Shown here in pieces: positions 56,516-64,000 of a stretch of 64,000 nt of DNA (positions within the stretch are counted from its first letter, which is position 1; every line of letters starts with the position of its first letter). The DNA lies in assembly GCF_003007735.2 (NCBI RefSeq), contig NZ_PXNQ02000004.1, positions 1 to 64,000 on the forward strand, written 5' to 3'. A model generated the notes under the pieces. It was not told where the DNA came from, did no database searches, and worked only from the letters and a program-made list of their open reading frames with translations. The position numbers and the translations under genes are program-made. The stretch comes from Paracoccus methylarcula (GTDB taxonomy: Bacteria > Pseudomonadota > Alphaproteobacteria > Rhodobacterales > Rhodobacteraceae).

Positions 56516-57649
56516 GTGGCCGATTTGAAACTCGCAGATATCGCCAAATCCTATGGTGATGTGAATGTATTGAAGAATATCGACCTGGATATCAGTTCCG
56601 GGGAATTCATCGTGTTCGTGGGCCCGTCCGGTTGCGGGAAATCCACGCTCTTGCGGATGATTGCCGGGCTCGAACAGATTTCCGGCGGGACGCTGGATAT
56701 CGATGGGCAGCGGATGAACGACATTCCGCCCAGCCAGCGCGGCATTGCGATGGTGTTCCAGTCCTATGCGCTCTATCCGCATATGACGGTGCGCGACAAC
56801 ATGGCCTTCGCGCTCAAGATCGCCGGCAAGTCCAGGGACGAGATCAGGGACGCGACCGACCGCGCCGGCAAGATGCTGCAACTGACCCCCTATCTGGACC
56901 GCCTGCCCAAGGCGCTTTCGGGTGGTCAGCGTCAGCGCGTGGCCATCGGCAGGGCGCTGGTGCGCGATCCCAAGGTCTACCTGTTCGACGAGCCGCTCTC
57001 TAACCTAGATGCCGCCTTGCGGGTGGCCACCCGGATCGAGATCGCGCAACTCAAGGAATCCATGCCCGACCGCACGATGGTCTATGTCACCCATGACCAG
57101 ACCGAGGCGATGACACTGGCCGACCGCATCGTCGTACTGGCCGGTGGCGGCATCGCGCAGGTCGGCGCGCCGCTGGAACTTTACGAGCGCCCGATCAACG
57201 AATTCGTCGCCGGCTTCATCGGCTCGCCCGCGATGAATCTCTTGCCCGGCAAGGTGACGGCGGTGGGGGAGGAGACCACCGTCGCGCTGGCTGGCGGCGG
57301 AGAGGCCCGCGTCGCCATCCCGACCCGTGCCGGGGACGAGGGGATGCCCGTAAATCTCGGCGTCCGCCCCGAGGACATGTTCGAGACCGACGGCCCGGCG
57401 CTGTTCGAGGGCAAGGTCGATCTGACCGAGGCCCTGGGCGAGGTGACGCTGCTCTATTTCGGTACCAACGCTGAAACGGTGCCGGTCATCGCCAAGCTGC
57501 CCGGCATTCATGCCGGTTATGGCGGCAGGACCGTGCGCCTGGCCGCGAAGCCCGAGGCAATGCACCTGTTCCATGACGGGGAATCGCTGCTCTATCGCGA
57601 CGGGGTCGAATTGCCGCCCTATCAGCCCCGGGTGGCGAGCGCGGGGTAG
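56516..57649 (+). CDS. aglK: Alpha-glucoside ABC transporter ATP-binding protein AglK
   Basis: A 377-residue MalK-type ATPase with Walker A GPSGCGKST, Q-loop FQSYALYPHM, signature LSGGQRQR, Walker B LFDEPLSNLD and switch VTHDQTEAMTLADR, all canonical, followed by a TOBE regulatory domain (GVRPEDMFETDG). The start is GTG 56516 with GGGGAGG 9 bases upstream. Unlike the GlpS/GlpT pair it would act as a homodimer. Confidence 0.94.
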   Translation: MADLKLADIAKSYGDVNVLKNIDLDISSGEFIVFVGPSGCGKSTLLRMIAGLEQISGGTLDIDGQRMNDIPPSQRGIAMVFQSYALYPHMTVRDNMAFALKIAGKSRDEIRDATDRAGKMLQLTPYLDRLPKALSGGQRQRVAIGRALVRDPKVYLFDEPLSNLDAALRVATRIEIAQLKESMPDRTMVYVTHDQTEAMTLADRIVVLAGGGIAQVGAPLELYERPINEFVAGFIGSPAMNLLPGKVTAVGEETTVALAGGGEARVAIPTRAGDEGMPVNLGVRPEDMFETDGPALFEGKVDLTEALGEVTLLYFGTNAETVPVIAKLPGIHAGYGGRTVRLAAKPEAMHLFHDGESLLYRDGVELPPYQPRVASAG

Positions 57650-57678
57650 GGCACGAAATTCGGGGATGGGTATTGCGT

Positions 57679-57781
57679 CCCGCGATGGCCGGGGGCTTCG
57701 CGCCCCCGTCGCCGGGTGGTTCTCGAACCAATGGCGCACCACCCGACAACCCCCCGCGGGATATTTGCATGAAGAAGAAGG
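57679..57781 (+). repeat. Palindromic intergenic repeat, copy 5, with internal second hairpin
   Basis: GGGGGCTTCGCGCCCCC hairpin (57690-57706), a second hairpin CGGGTGGT ... ACCACCCG (about 57713-57746), then CCCCCCGCGGGATATTTGCATGAAGAAGAAG. It lies 30 bases after the aglK stop and probably terminates the agl operon. The extra hairpin makes this copy longer than the others. Confidence 0.75.
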
Positions 57782-57875
57782 GGCGAGGTTGGACCTGGGG
57801 GCCAAGCCATGGGACCAAAGTCGCAACACGCATTAGCGTAACTCTGCTATAGTCTCCACCACGAGGAGGAGAATC

Positions 57876-58832
57876 ATGGCGTATCGCAGCCACGCCGATC
57901 TGGTGGCCGAGCAATCGCAATCCAATTCCGCGACATCGGCGCTGGCGGCGTCATGGCGGCGCTCGATGATGAAACACGGGCTTGATCCCGGCGACCGGCG
58001 CCGCCCGGAAAGGCTGACCCGGCCCGAGTTGACCGCGCGCCGCGAGGCGATGGAACGTTTCCTGCATGTCGCCACGCCGCAGCTCGATCAGCTTTACAAC
58101 CTTGTCTGCCTGTCGGGCTGCAACGTGCTTCTGACCGATGCCGAGGGCGTGGTGTTGGATCAGCGCATGAGCGAGGCCGATGCCGCGCAGTTCCGCGATT
58201 GGGGGCTGTGGCAAGGCGCCGACTGGTCCGAGGCGGTGCAGGGGACCAACGGTATCGGCACCTGCCTGGTCGAGGGGCGGCAGGTCACCATCCATCGCGA
58301 CGAGCATTTCCACACCCGCAATATCGGCATGTCCTGCATGGATGCGCCGATCTGGGGGCCGGATGGCAAGCTGCTGGCCGCGCTGGATGTCAGTTCTGCC
58401 CGCGCCGACCAGACCGAGCGCTACAACCGGCTGATCTCGGCGCAGGTCGCGCAGACCGCCAGGGCGATCGAGGCGGTGTTCTTCCGGGCCAGCTTTCCCG
58501 AGGCACGGATTGTCGTCGCTTCGGACGAGGGCGGCGATGCGGCGATGCTGCTGGCGGTGGACAAGGACGATCTGGCCATCGGCGCAACCCGCGCCGCCCG
58601 CCGCGCTCTGGGGCTGGAGCGCGAGGGGGCGATCCGTCCGCGTCCCGCCGCCGATCTGCTGGGCCGCGACGACGATATGTCGGGCTTCGACAAGGCTGAA
58701 CGCGCCGCCGTCACCCGCGCCCTCGCGCGCGCAGGCGGCAATGTCTCGGCCGCGGCACGGGCGCTCGGCATCGGCCGGGCGACCATGTATCGGCGCATGG
58801 CGAGGCTGGGCCTGGGTGAAAAACAACCCTGA
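57876..58832 (+). CDS. AcoR-like regulator (GAF plus Fis-type HTH) without an AAA+ domain
   Basis: A 318-residue protein whose N-terminus matches AcoR-type activators (SWRRSMMKHGLDP, then a GAF sensor with VLLTDAEGVVLDQR, EAVQGTNGIGTCLVEGR and MSCMDAPIWGPDGKLLAALDVSSARADQ). The C-terminus is a Fis-type HTH (ALARAGGNVSAAARALGIGRATMYRRMARLG). The central AAA+ sigma-54 activation domain, with GESGTGKE and GAFTGA, is absent: only about 90 residues link the GAF domain and the HTH. It precedes an aldehyde dehydrogenase gene with a palindrome and a -24/-12-like promoter between them. GAGGAGGAG precedes the ATG. Confidence 0.88.
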   Translation: MAYRSHADLVAEQSQSNSATSALAASWRRSMMKHGLDPGDRRRPERLTRPELTARREAMERFLHVATPQLDQLYNLVCLSGCNVLLTDAEGVVLDQRMSEADAAQFRDWGLWQGADWSEAVQGTNGIGTCLVEGRQVTIHRDEHFHTRNIGMSCMDAPIWGPDGKLLAALDVSSARADQTERYNRLISAQVAQTARAIEAVFFRASFPEARIVVASDEGGDAAMLLAVDKDDLAIGATRAARRALGLEREGAIRPRPAADLLGRDDDMSGFDKAERAAVTRALARAGGNVSAAARALGIGRATMYRRMARLGLGEKQP

Positions 58833-58852
58833 CTGTCTCACCCGTGAGACAG
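58833..58852. promoter_or_regulatory. Palindromic operator upstream of the aldehyde dehydrogenase
   Basis: CTGTCTCA (58833-58840), CCCG, TGAGACAG (58845-58852) is a perfect 8-bp inverted repeat right after the regulator stop. Its TGTCTCA half-sites and position fit a binding site for the Fis-type HTH of the adjacent AcoR-like protein. Confidence 0.7.
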
Positions 58853-58884
58853 CTTTCGCCGCGGACCCGCATAGGGTGATTGCC

Positions 58885-58899
58885 TGGCGGACCACTTGC
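58885..58899 (+). promoter_or_regulatory. Sigma-54-like (-24/-12) promoter of the aldehyde dehydrogenase
   Basis: TGGC (58885-58888) and TTGC (58896-58899) place the GG and GC dinucleotides with exactly 10 bases between them, as in the TGGCACG-N4-TTGC consensus. Transcription would start near 58911, about 47 bases before the ATG. It lies 32 bases downstream of the palindrome. Such short matches can occur by chance in GC-rich DNA. Confidence 0.5.
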
Positions 58900-58957
58900 G
58901 TCAATCTCTTCCCCAGACCCGGATGGGGAGTCCGGGATGACCCAGAGGAGGAATGAA

Positions 58958-60484
58958 ATGCCGAACGATCAGACGCATGAATTCAAGGGCGTGGGCGTGA
59001 TGCCGTTCGCCGGACGCTATGACAACTTCATCGGCGGTAAATGGGCCGCCCCGAAATCGGGAAAATACTTCGTCAATACCACCCCGATCACCGGCGGCGA
59101 GATCGGCGAGATCGCCCGCTCGAACGCCGATGACATCGAGGCCGCACTGGATGCCGCCCACGCGGCCAAGGACAGATGGGGCCAGACCTCGCCCGCCGAA
59201 CGCTCGGGCGTGCTGCTGAAGATTGCCGACCGGATGGAGCAGAACCTGGAACTGCTCGCCGCTGCCGAAACATGGGACAATGGCAAGCCGATCCGAGAGA
59301 CCATGGCCGCCGACCTGCCGCTGGCCATCGATCACTTCCGCTATTTCGCGGGCGTGCTGCGTGGGCAGGAAGGTTCCCTGTCCGAGATCGACCACGATAC
59401 CGTCGCCTACCATTTCCACGAGCCGCTTGGTGTCGTCGGCCAGATCATCCCGTGGAACTTCCCGCTGCTGATGGCCTGCTGGAAACTGGCCCCGGCGCTC
59501 GCCGCTGGAAACTGCGTGGTGCTGAAACCGGCCGAGCAAACCCCGGCGGGCATCATGGTCTGGGCCGATCTGGTCGGCGACCTGCTGCCGCCGGGCGTGC
59601 TTAACATCGTCAACGGTTTCGGATTGGAAGCGGGCAAGCCGCTGGCCTCGAATCCGCGCATCGCCAAGATCGCCTTTACCGGCGAGACGACGACGGGCCG
59701 GCTGATCATGCAATACGCATCGGAAAACCTGATCCCGGTGACGCTGGAGCTTGGCGGCAAGTCCCCCAATATCTTCTTTGACGACGTGGCCCGCGAGGAT
59801 GACGATTTCTTCGACAAGGCGATCGAGGGTTTCGTGATGTTCGCGCTGAACCAGGGCGAGGTCTGCACCTGCCCGTCGCGCGCCCTTATCCATGAATCGA
59901 TCTATGACCGCTTCATGGACCGCGCCCTCGCCCGCGTGAAGGCGATCAAGCAGGGTGATCCGCGTGAAGCGGACACGATGATCGGCGCCCAGGCCAGTTC
60001 CGAGCAGAAGGAGAAGATCCTCAGCTATTTCGATATCGGCCGCCAGGAAGGTGCCGAGGTGTTGACCGGCGGCAAGGCCGCGGAACTGGGCGGCGATCTG
60101 AGCTCGGGTTATTATATCGAGCCGACGATCCTGAAGGGCCACAACAAGATGCGGGTCTTCCAGGAGGAAATCTTCGGCCCGGTCGTGTCGGTGACCACCT
60201 TCAAGGACCATGACGAGGCCCTGTCGATCGCCAATGACACGCTTTACGGCCTTGGCGCCGGTGTCTGGAGCCGCGAGGCCAATACCTGCTATCGCTTTGG
60301 CCGCGCGATCAAGGCGGGCCGGGTCTGGACGAACTGCTATCACGCCTATCCGGCCCATGCGGCCTTCGGTGGCTACAAGCAGTCGGGGATCGGACGCGAG
60401 ACTCACAAGATGATGCTGGATCATTATCAGCAGACCAAGAACATGCTGGTCAGCTACAGCCCAAAGAAACTGGGCTTCTTCTGA
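58958..60484 (+). CDS. NAD-dependent aldehyde dehydrogenase (AldB/AcoD/ExaC type)
   Basis: A 508-residue aldehyde dehydrogenase oxidising acetaldehyde-like aldehydes to acids. The NAD loop ([30 protein letters not shown]), the general base E264 ([11 protein letters not shown]) and the nucleophile C303 ([11 protein letters not shown]) are intact. The N-terminal start at ATG 58958 is supported by GAGGAGG 6 bases upstream. The family pairs with AcoR-like regulators and often with PQQ ethanol dehydrogenases; no such dehydrogenase is in this window, but pqq genes are 8 kb away. Confidence 0.92.
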   Translation: MPNDQTHEFKGVGVMPFAGRYDNFIGGKWAAPKSGKYFVNTTPITGGEIGEIARSNADDIEAALDAAHAAKDRWGQTSPAERSGVLLKIADRMEQNLELLAAAETWDNGKPIRETMAADLPLAIDHFRYFAGVLRGQEGSLSEIDHDTVAYHFHEPLGVVGQIIPWNFPLLMACWKLAPALAAGNCVVLKPAEQTPAGIMVWADLVGDLLPPGVLNIVNGFGLEAGKPLASNPRIAKIAFTGETTTGRLIMQYASENLIPVTLELGGKSPNIFFDDVAREDDDFFDKAIEGFVMFALNQGEVCTCPSRALIHESIYDRFMDRALARVKAIKQGDPREADTMIGAQASSEQKEKILSYFDIGRQEGAEVLTGGKAAELGGDLSSGYYIEPTILKGHNKMRVFQEEIFGPVVSVTTFKDHDEALSIANDTLYGLGAGVWSREANTCYRFGRAIKAGRVWTNCYHAYPAHAAFGGYKQSGIGRETHKMMLDHYQQTKNMLVSYSPKKLGFF

Positions 60485-60485
60485 T

Positions 60486-60550
60486 CCCGGCAGCGGGGGC
60501 AAACGCTGCCCCCGCACCCCCTGCGAGGTATTTGTCCAAAGAAGAAGGGG
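60486..60550 (+). repeat. Palindromic intergenic repeat, copy 6
   Basis: CAGCGGGGGC and GCTGCCCCCGC form the hairpin, followed by ACCCCCTGCGAGGTATTTGTCCAAAGAAGAAG. It lies between two convergent genes and is the probable shared terminator for the aldehyde dehydrogenase and the M20 hydrolase. Confidence 0.75.
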
Positions 60551-60583
60551 CGTAGTTTCACGCAGCCCCGAAGCGCGGCGGGT

Positions 60584-61738
60584 TCAGGCCACGCCGCGCT
60601 TTTCCACCAATCGCGCCAGCAGGCTTGCGCCGACCGGCAGGATGCTGTCGTCAAAGACGAAGCCCGGGTTATGCAGCGGCACAGTCCCGCCATGGCCGAG
60701 GTTGAAGAACGCACCCGGAACTACGCGCAGCAGATCGGCCATGTCCTCGGAACCCATGGTCAGTTCGGCATTCGCCTGCGCCTTGTCGCCAAGCAATTCG
60801 CGCGCCACTTCGATCAGGTTCTCGACGCGCTCGGGATCGTTCGACAAGACATCGAACACATTGCGAATATCGGCCGTGATTTCAATCTCATGCGCCAATG
60901 CGAGACCCGCGCAGAGCTGGCGGATGCGGGCCTCGATCATGCTGCCGTCGGCCTCGTCGAAATAGCGGAAGGTGCCGCGCAGGACGGCGGATTCGGGGAT
61001 CACGTTATAGGCGCTTCCGGCGTGGAATTCTGTCACCGAAACCACCGCCGCATGGGTCGGATCGGTATTGCGTGAGACGATCTCCTGCATGTCCTTCACC
61101 AGCCCGCTGCCGATCACGATAGGATCGCGGCTGACCTGCGGCATCGCGCCGTGACTGCCTCGGCCCTTGATTTCTATATCGAAAAATCCGGCGCCCGCCT
61201 GTGCCTTGCCGGGCCGGATCCGCAGCTGAGCATGCTCGTTATAGGGCGAGTTATGCATTCCATACAGCTCGTCGCAGGGAAACCGTTCGAACAGCCCATC
61301 GCGCAGCATGGCCCGGGCTCCTCCCAGACCTTCCTCCGCCGGTTGAAAGATGAACACGGCACGCCCCGCGAAATCGCGCGTTTCGGCCAGGTAGCGCGCT
61401 GCGCCAAGCAGCATGGTCGTATGGCCGTCATGGCCGCAGCCGTGGAACACGCCGGGATTGCGTGAGGCATAGGGCAGGTTGGTCTGCTCATCCATCGGCA
61501 GCGCGTCCATATCGGCGCGGAGACCGATGGTCCGGCCGGGTTGCTTTCCATCCAGCACGCCGACCACGCCCGTGCCGCCGATGCCGCGCGTGACCTCGAT
61601 CCCCCATTCATCCAGCAATTCCGCCACCCGGGCCGAGGTGCGATGCTCTTCGAAGCCCAGTTCGGGATGGCGATGAAAATCCTGGCGGAGCGCTGTCAGG
61701 TCATCGGCGAATTCAGCAATACGGTCGATGCTATGCAT
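60584..61738 (-). CDS. M20 family amidohydrolase (hippurate hydrolase-like)
   Basis: A 384-residue metallopeptidase-family hydrolase that would deacylate N-acyl amino acids. M20D signatures are LRADMDALPMDEQTNLPYAS, HGCGHDGHTTMLLGAA, QPAEEGLGGARAML and GRGSHGAMPQVSRDPI; the metal ligands Cys/His in HGCGHD, His after it and Glu in PAEEG are present. It lies 154 bases downstream of a micro membrane protein on the same strand and may be part of the amidase/TRAP operon. The physiological substrate is unknown. Confidence 0.88.
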   Translation of the reverse strand: MHSIDRIAEFADDLTALRQDFHRHPELGFEEHRTSARVAELLDEWGIEVTRGIGGTGVVGVLDGKQPGRTIGLRADMDALPMDEQTNLPYASRNPGVFHGCGHDGHTTMLLGAARYLAETRDFAGRAVFIFQPAEEGLGGARAMLRDGLFERFPCDELYGMHNSPYNEHAQLRIRPGKAQAGAGFFDIEIKGRGSHGAMPQVSRDPIVIGSGLVKDMQEIVSRNTDPTHAAVVSVTEFHAGSAYNVIPESAVLRGTFRYFDEADGSMIEARIRQLCAGLALAHEIEITADIRNVFDVLSNDPERVENLIEVARELLGDKAQANAELTMGSEDMADLLRVVPGAFFNLGHGGTVPLHNPGFVFDDSILPVGASLLARLVEKRGVA

Positions 61739-61892
61739 GGGGTCCTTCCGTTCGGTTTGCCCGGGTGATGTTGCATATCCGGTCCGGGCGTCATCTGAAC
61801 AGCAGTGCTGCCGGCGTGCAACCGCGGTTCGACGGGATTGATGGAAATCACGAGGACATTATGGGCTATCGGGCAAGCGGCCGCAGGACCGG

Positions 61893-62066
61893 CTACTTGT
61901 CCGAGCCGCCATGCCTGCGCAGGATCTGCACCGTATCGATCACTGCCAGAACCAGGGTCGCGGCAACCACGCCACCCAGATCCCATCGCGGAACATACCA
62001 GACCAGTATCACCAGAAACCCGATCAGGAGCCCAAGAGCCAGAATTGCCATCAGCTTTTCGCTCAT
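61893..62066 (-). CDS. 57-residue membrane microprotein
   Basis: The ATG at 62066 overlaps the amidase stop (ATGA) and has GGAG 8 bases upstream. The product has two hydrophobic helices (LMAILALGLLIGFLVILVWYV and GGVVAATLVLAVIDTVQIL) joined by a short PRWD turn, and a basic C-terminus (RRHGGSDK). It is too short to be a TRAP DctQ subunit. I recognise no family; tight coupling to the amidase suggests a role with the TRAP/amidase operon. Confidence 0.7.
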   Translation of the reverse strand: MSEKLMAILALGLLIGFLVILVWYVPRWDLGGVVAATLVLAVIDTVQILRRHGGSDK

Positions 62067-63427
62067 GCTGTTTCTCCAATTTGTTCCGGCTCTTGCTGAG
62101 CCTCCAGGAGCCGTGCCAGCCAGGCCGCCGTCCGCAACAGCCGCGCATCGTCTCCGAGCCGCCCGACAAGCTGCAGGCCCATGGGCAGCCCCTCTTCGGT
62201 GGTAAACAGGGGCAGGGTCACGGCGGGTGTTCCGCAAAGCGTCCAGATGCCGTTGAAGGCGGAATCGCCTGTGCTGCCCAGCCCGTCGGGGGCCGGGCCG
62301 GGGCTGGCCGCGCAGATGATCGCGTCGCAGCGGTCGAAGACCCGTTCCAGCCCGGCGTTCAACACGTCGCGCCAGTCGAGCGCGGCCAGGTAATCGCGTG
62401 CCAGAACTGCCTTTCCCGCGTCGATGGCTTCGGTCAACTGCGGCGACATCAGGTCGCGGCCCCGGCGCTCGTGATTGTAATAGCATTTCGCCATCTCGGC
62501 CTGGTTGATCCGCGTGCGGGTCTGCTGTGCCTCGGCGAAGATCGGTGGCAGTTCCACCCGCTCGACCTGATCGCCCAGCATCCCGGCAAGCTCATCCAGC
62601 GCGGCGCGCATGCGGGGATCGGTTTCCGGCGGGGCGGGAAGATCGACCAGTGCGAAATGCGGGCGCACGGGCGGCTCTGCGATTGCTGTCTGGTGCAGCC
62701 GGGGCGCGGGCATGGGGACGGTTGCCCGGTCGGCGGGATCGTGGCCCGCCATCACCTCGGCCAGCAGGGCGGCATCGGGGACCGAGCGGGCAAAGGCCCC
62801 GACCGTGTCGAGAAAGGGCGATTGCGGCAGGATGCCGGATCGGCCAATCATTCCGAAACTGGGCTTGAAGCCGACCACGCCGCAGAACGAGGCGGGCCGG
62901 ATGACCGAGCCGCCGGTCTGCGTGCCCACCGCAAGCGGCACCATTCCTGCCGCCACCGCCACCGCGGATCCGGACGAAGACCCCCCGGGGGTGCGCGAGG
63001 GATCATGCGGATTGCGCGATTTCGACGGCTGCATGAAGGCCATCTCGGTCGTGACGGTCTTGCCCATGATGATGGCACCGGCAGCGCGCAGCCTTGCCAC
63101 CAAGCCCGCATCCTCGCGGGGGACGCGGCCCTTGTCGATCCCGGTCCCGTTCTCGGTCGGCACGCGTGCCGTGTCGATGACGTCCTTGATCCCCACCGGC
63201 AGCCCGTGCAGCGCACCGATGGGCGCGCCGGATTTGCGGCGCGCATCGAGCGCCCGCGCCTGTTCCAACGCATATTCGCCGTCCAGCCACGCCCATGCCT
63301 GCAATTGCGGCTCGGTCTCATGGATGCGTTTCAGGCAGGCGGTAACCAGCTCGACCGCCGAGATCTGCCCCTGGGCGATACGATCACGCAGATCGGTAGC
63401 GTAAAGCCGTGTCAGGTCAACCGCCAT
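62063..63427 (-). CDS. Amidase signature family hydrolase
   Basis: A 454-residue amidase with the Ser-cisSer-Lys triad: Lys81 in GIKD, the cis-Ser in the PGGSSSGSA loop (150-154) and the nucleophile Ser174 in TQTGGSV. It hydrolyses an amide to acid and ammonia; GatA is excluded because no gatB/gatC is adjacent and the loops differ. It overlaps the TRAP permease stop by 11 bases and the microprotein start by four, so it likely acts on the imported compound. Confidence 0.9.
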   Translation of the reverse strand: MAVDLTRLYATDLRDRIAQGQISAVELVTACLKRIHETEPQLQAWAWLDGEYALEQARALDARRKSGAPIGALHGLPVGIKDVIDTARVPTENGTGIDKGRVPREDAGLVARLRAAGAIIMGKTVTTEMAFMQPSKSRNPHDPSRTPGGSSSGSAVAVAAGMVPLAVGTQTGGSVIRPASFCGVVGFKPSFGMIGRSGILPQSPFLDTVGAFARSVPDAALLAEVMAGHDPADRATVPMPAPRLHQTAIAEPPVRPHFALVDLPAPPETDPRMRAALDELAGMLGDQVERVELPPIFAEAQQTRTRINQAEMAKCYYNHERRGRDLMSPQLTEAIDAGKAVLARDYLAALDWRDVLNAGLERVFDRCDAIICAASPGPAPDGLGSTGDSAFNGIWTLCGTPAVTLPLFTTEEGLPMGLQLVGRLGDDARLLRTAAWLARLLEAQQEPEQIGETA

Positions 63428-64000
63428 AGAACAGCTCCGGCAGGTAGAAGACGATATCGGGGAAGATATACATCAGCGCCATGGCCATGAAGACCATGAA
63501 CAGGAAGGGCAGCACTCCGGCGAATATCTGGGTCAGCTTGACGCTTGGTGGCGCGATGCCCTTGAGATAATAGGCCGACATGGCCATGGGTGGCGTCAGG
63601 AACGAGGTTTGCAGGTTCAGTGCCACGAGGATGCCGAAGAACAGCGGATCGATCCCGAACATCGGCAGCAGCGGCAGGAAGATCGGCACGAAGATGATGA
63701 TGATCTCGGACCATTCCAGCGGCCAGCCCAGCAGGAAGATGATCAACTGCGCCAGTAGCAGGAATTGCAGCGGCGTCAGGTCCAACCCGCCCACGAATTC
63801 CGAGATAAGCTGTTCGCCTCCCAGGTAGGAGAACACCGATGAGAAGGTATAGGAGCCGACGAAGAGCCAGCAGACCATCGCCGTGGTGCGCACCGTCAGA
63901 TAGACCGACTCGCGCAGTCGCTGAAAACTGAGCGCGCGATACGCCGCCGCCAGCACCAAACCGCCCAATGCACCGATTGCTGCCGCCTCTGTCGGGGTGG
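63417..64000 (-). CDS. TRAP transporter large permease (DctM), C-terminal part
   Basis: The frame runs off the right edge of the window, so only about 193 C-terminal residues are seen. They begin TPTEAAAIGALGGLVLA, a DctM signature, and continue through LLGWPLEWSEIIIIFVPIFLPLLPMFGIDPLFFGILVALNLQTSFLTPPMAMSAYYL, typical of the Gly/Pro-rich second substrate hairpin. It belongs to the DctM type with separate subunits, unlike the fused TAXI permease at 7.3 kb. Upstream subunit genes should lie beyond 64000. Confidence 0.92.
   Translation of the reverse strand, partial: TPTEAAAIGALGGLVLAAAYRALSFQRLRESVYLTVRTTAMVCWLFVGSYTFSSVFSYLGGEQLISEFVGGLDLTPLQFLLLAQLIIFLLGWPLEWSEIIIIFVPIFLPLLPMFGIDPLFFGILVALNLQTSFLTPPMAMSAYYLKGIAPPSVKLTQIFAGVLPFLFMVFMAMALMYIFPDIVFYLPELFYGG

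Overview
The window reads as chromosomal DNA of a high-GC alphaproteobacterium of the Rhodobacteraceae, most likely Paracoccus or a close relative. The strongest clue is the fbcFBC (cytochrome bc1) operon, whose cytochrome c1 has a long Ala/Glu/Pro-rich acidic segment after the signal peptide, a hallmark of Paracoccus. A full pqqABCDE set, a Rhizobium-type glycerol ABC transporter, an agl alpha-glucoside operon, TRAP transporters and a heat-shock promoter of the alphaproteobacterial RpoH type all fit. I saw no rRNA, tRNA, CRISPR or prophage.

Layout. (1) 1-13.5 kb: a minus-strand operon gntR-larE-larB-gntR-(micro-ORF)-larA-larC makes the nickel-pincer cofactor and a LarA-type 2-hydroxyacid racemase/epimerase. 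A divergent plus-strand set carries a TAXI-TRAP transporter, a ThDP-dependent enzyme, a GlcD-type FAD 2-hydroxyacid dehydrogenase and a LacI regulator. Together they look like uptake, epimerisation, oxidation and C-C cleavage of an unidentified 2-hydroxy acid. (2) 13.5-15.7 kb: gene remnants, a GntR regulator and 5-dehydro-4-deoxyglucarate dehydratase. (3) 15.7-25.9 kb: glpR diverging from glpD-glpSTPQ-DUF2160-glpV-glpK (glycerol uptake and oxidation). (4) 26-30 kb: a lipoprotein, then thiBPQ under a TPP riboswitch. (5) 30-45.7 kb: housekeeping genes mutS, aroC, rbsK, fbcFBC, radC, dnaKJ, mutM, ubiE, ubiB. (6) 46-51.3 kb: pqqABCDE flanked by a SoxYZ-like carrier and a metallo-beta-lactamase-fold hydrolase (a quinoprotein relay set). 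(7) 51.4-57.6 kb: aglEFGAK. (8) 57.9-60.5 kb: an AcoR-like regulator lacking its AAA+ domain, a palindrome, a -24/-12-like promoter and an aldehyde dehydrogenase. (9) 60.6-64 kb: M20 hydrolase, micro membrane protein, amidase and a TRAP permease cut by the window end.

Cautions. Six single-site frameshifts break five otherwise intact genes (TAXI binding protein, FAD dehydrogenase C-terminus, thiQ, aroC twice, fbcC). Four are explained by loss of one C from a GCC, which suggests systematic sequence error, although real mutation cannot be excluded. A family of palindromic intergenic repeats with a TATTT...AAGAAGAAG tail recurs at six sites, with one tail fragment fused into larB.
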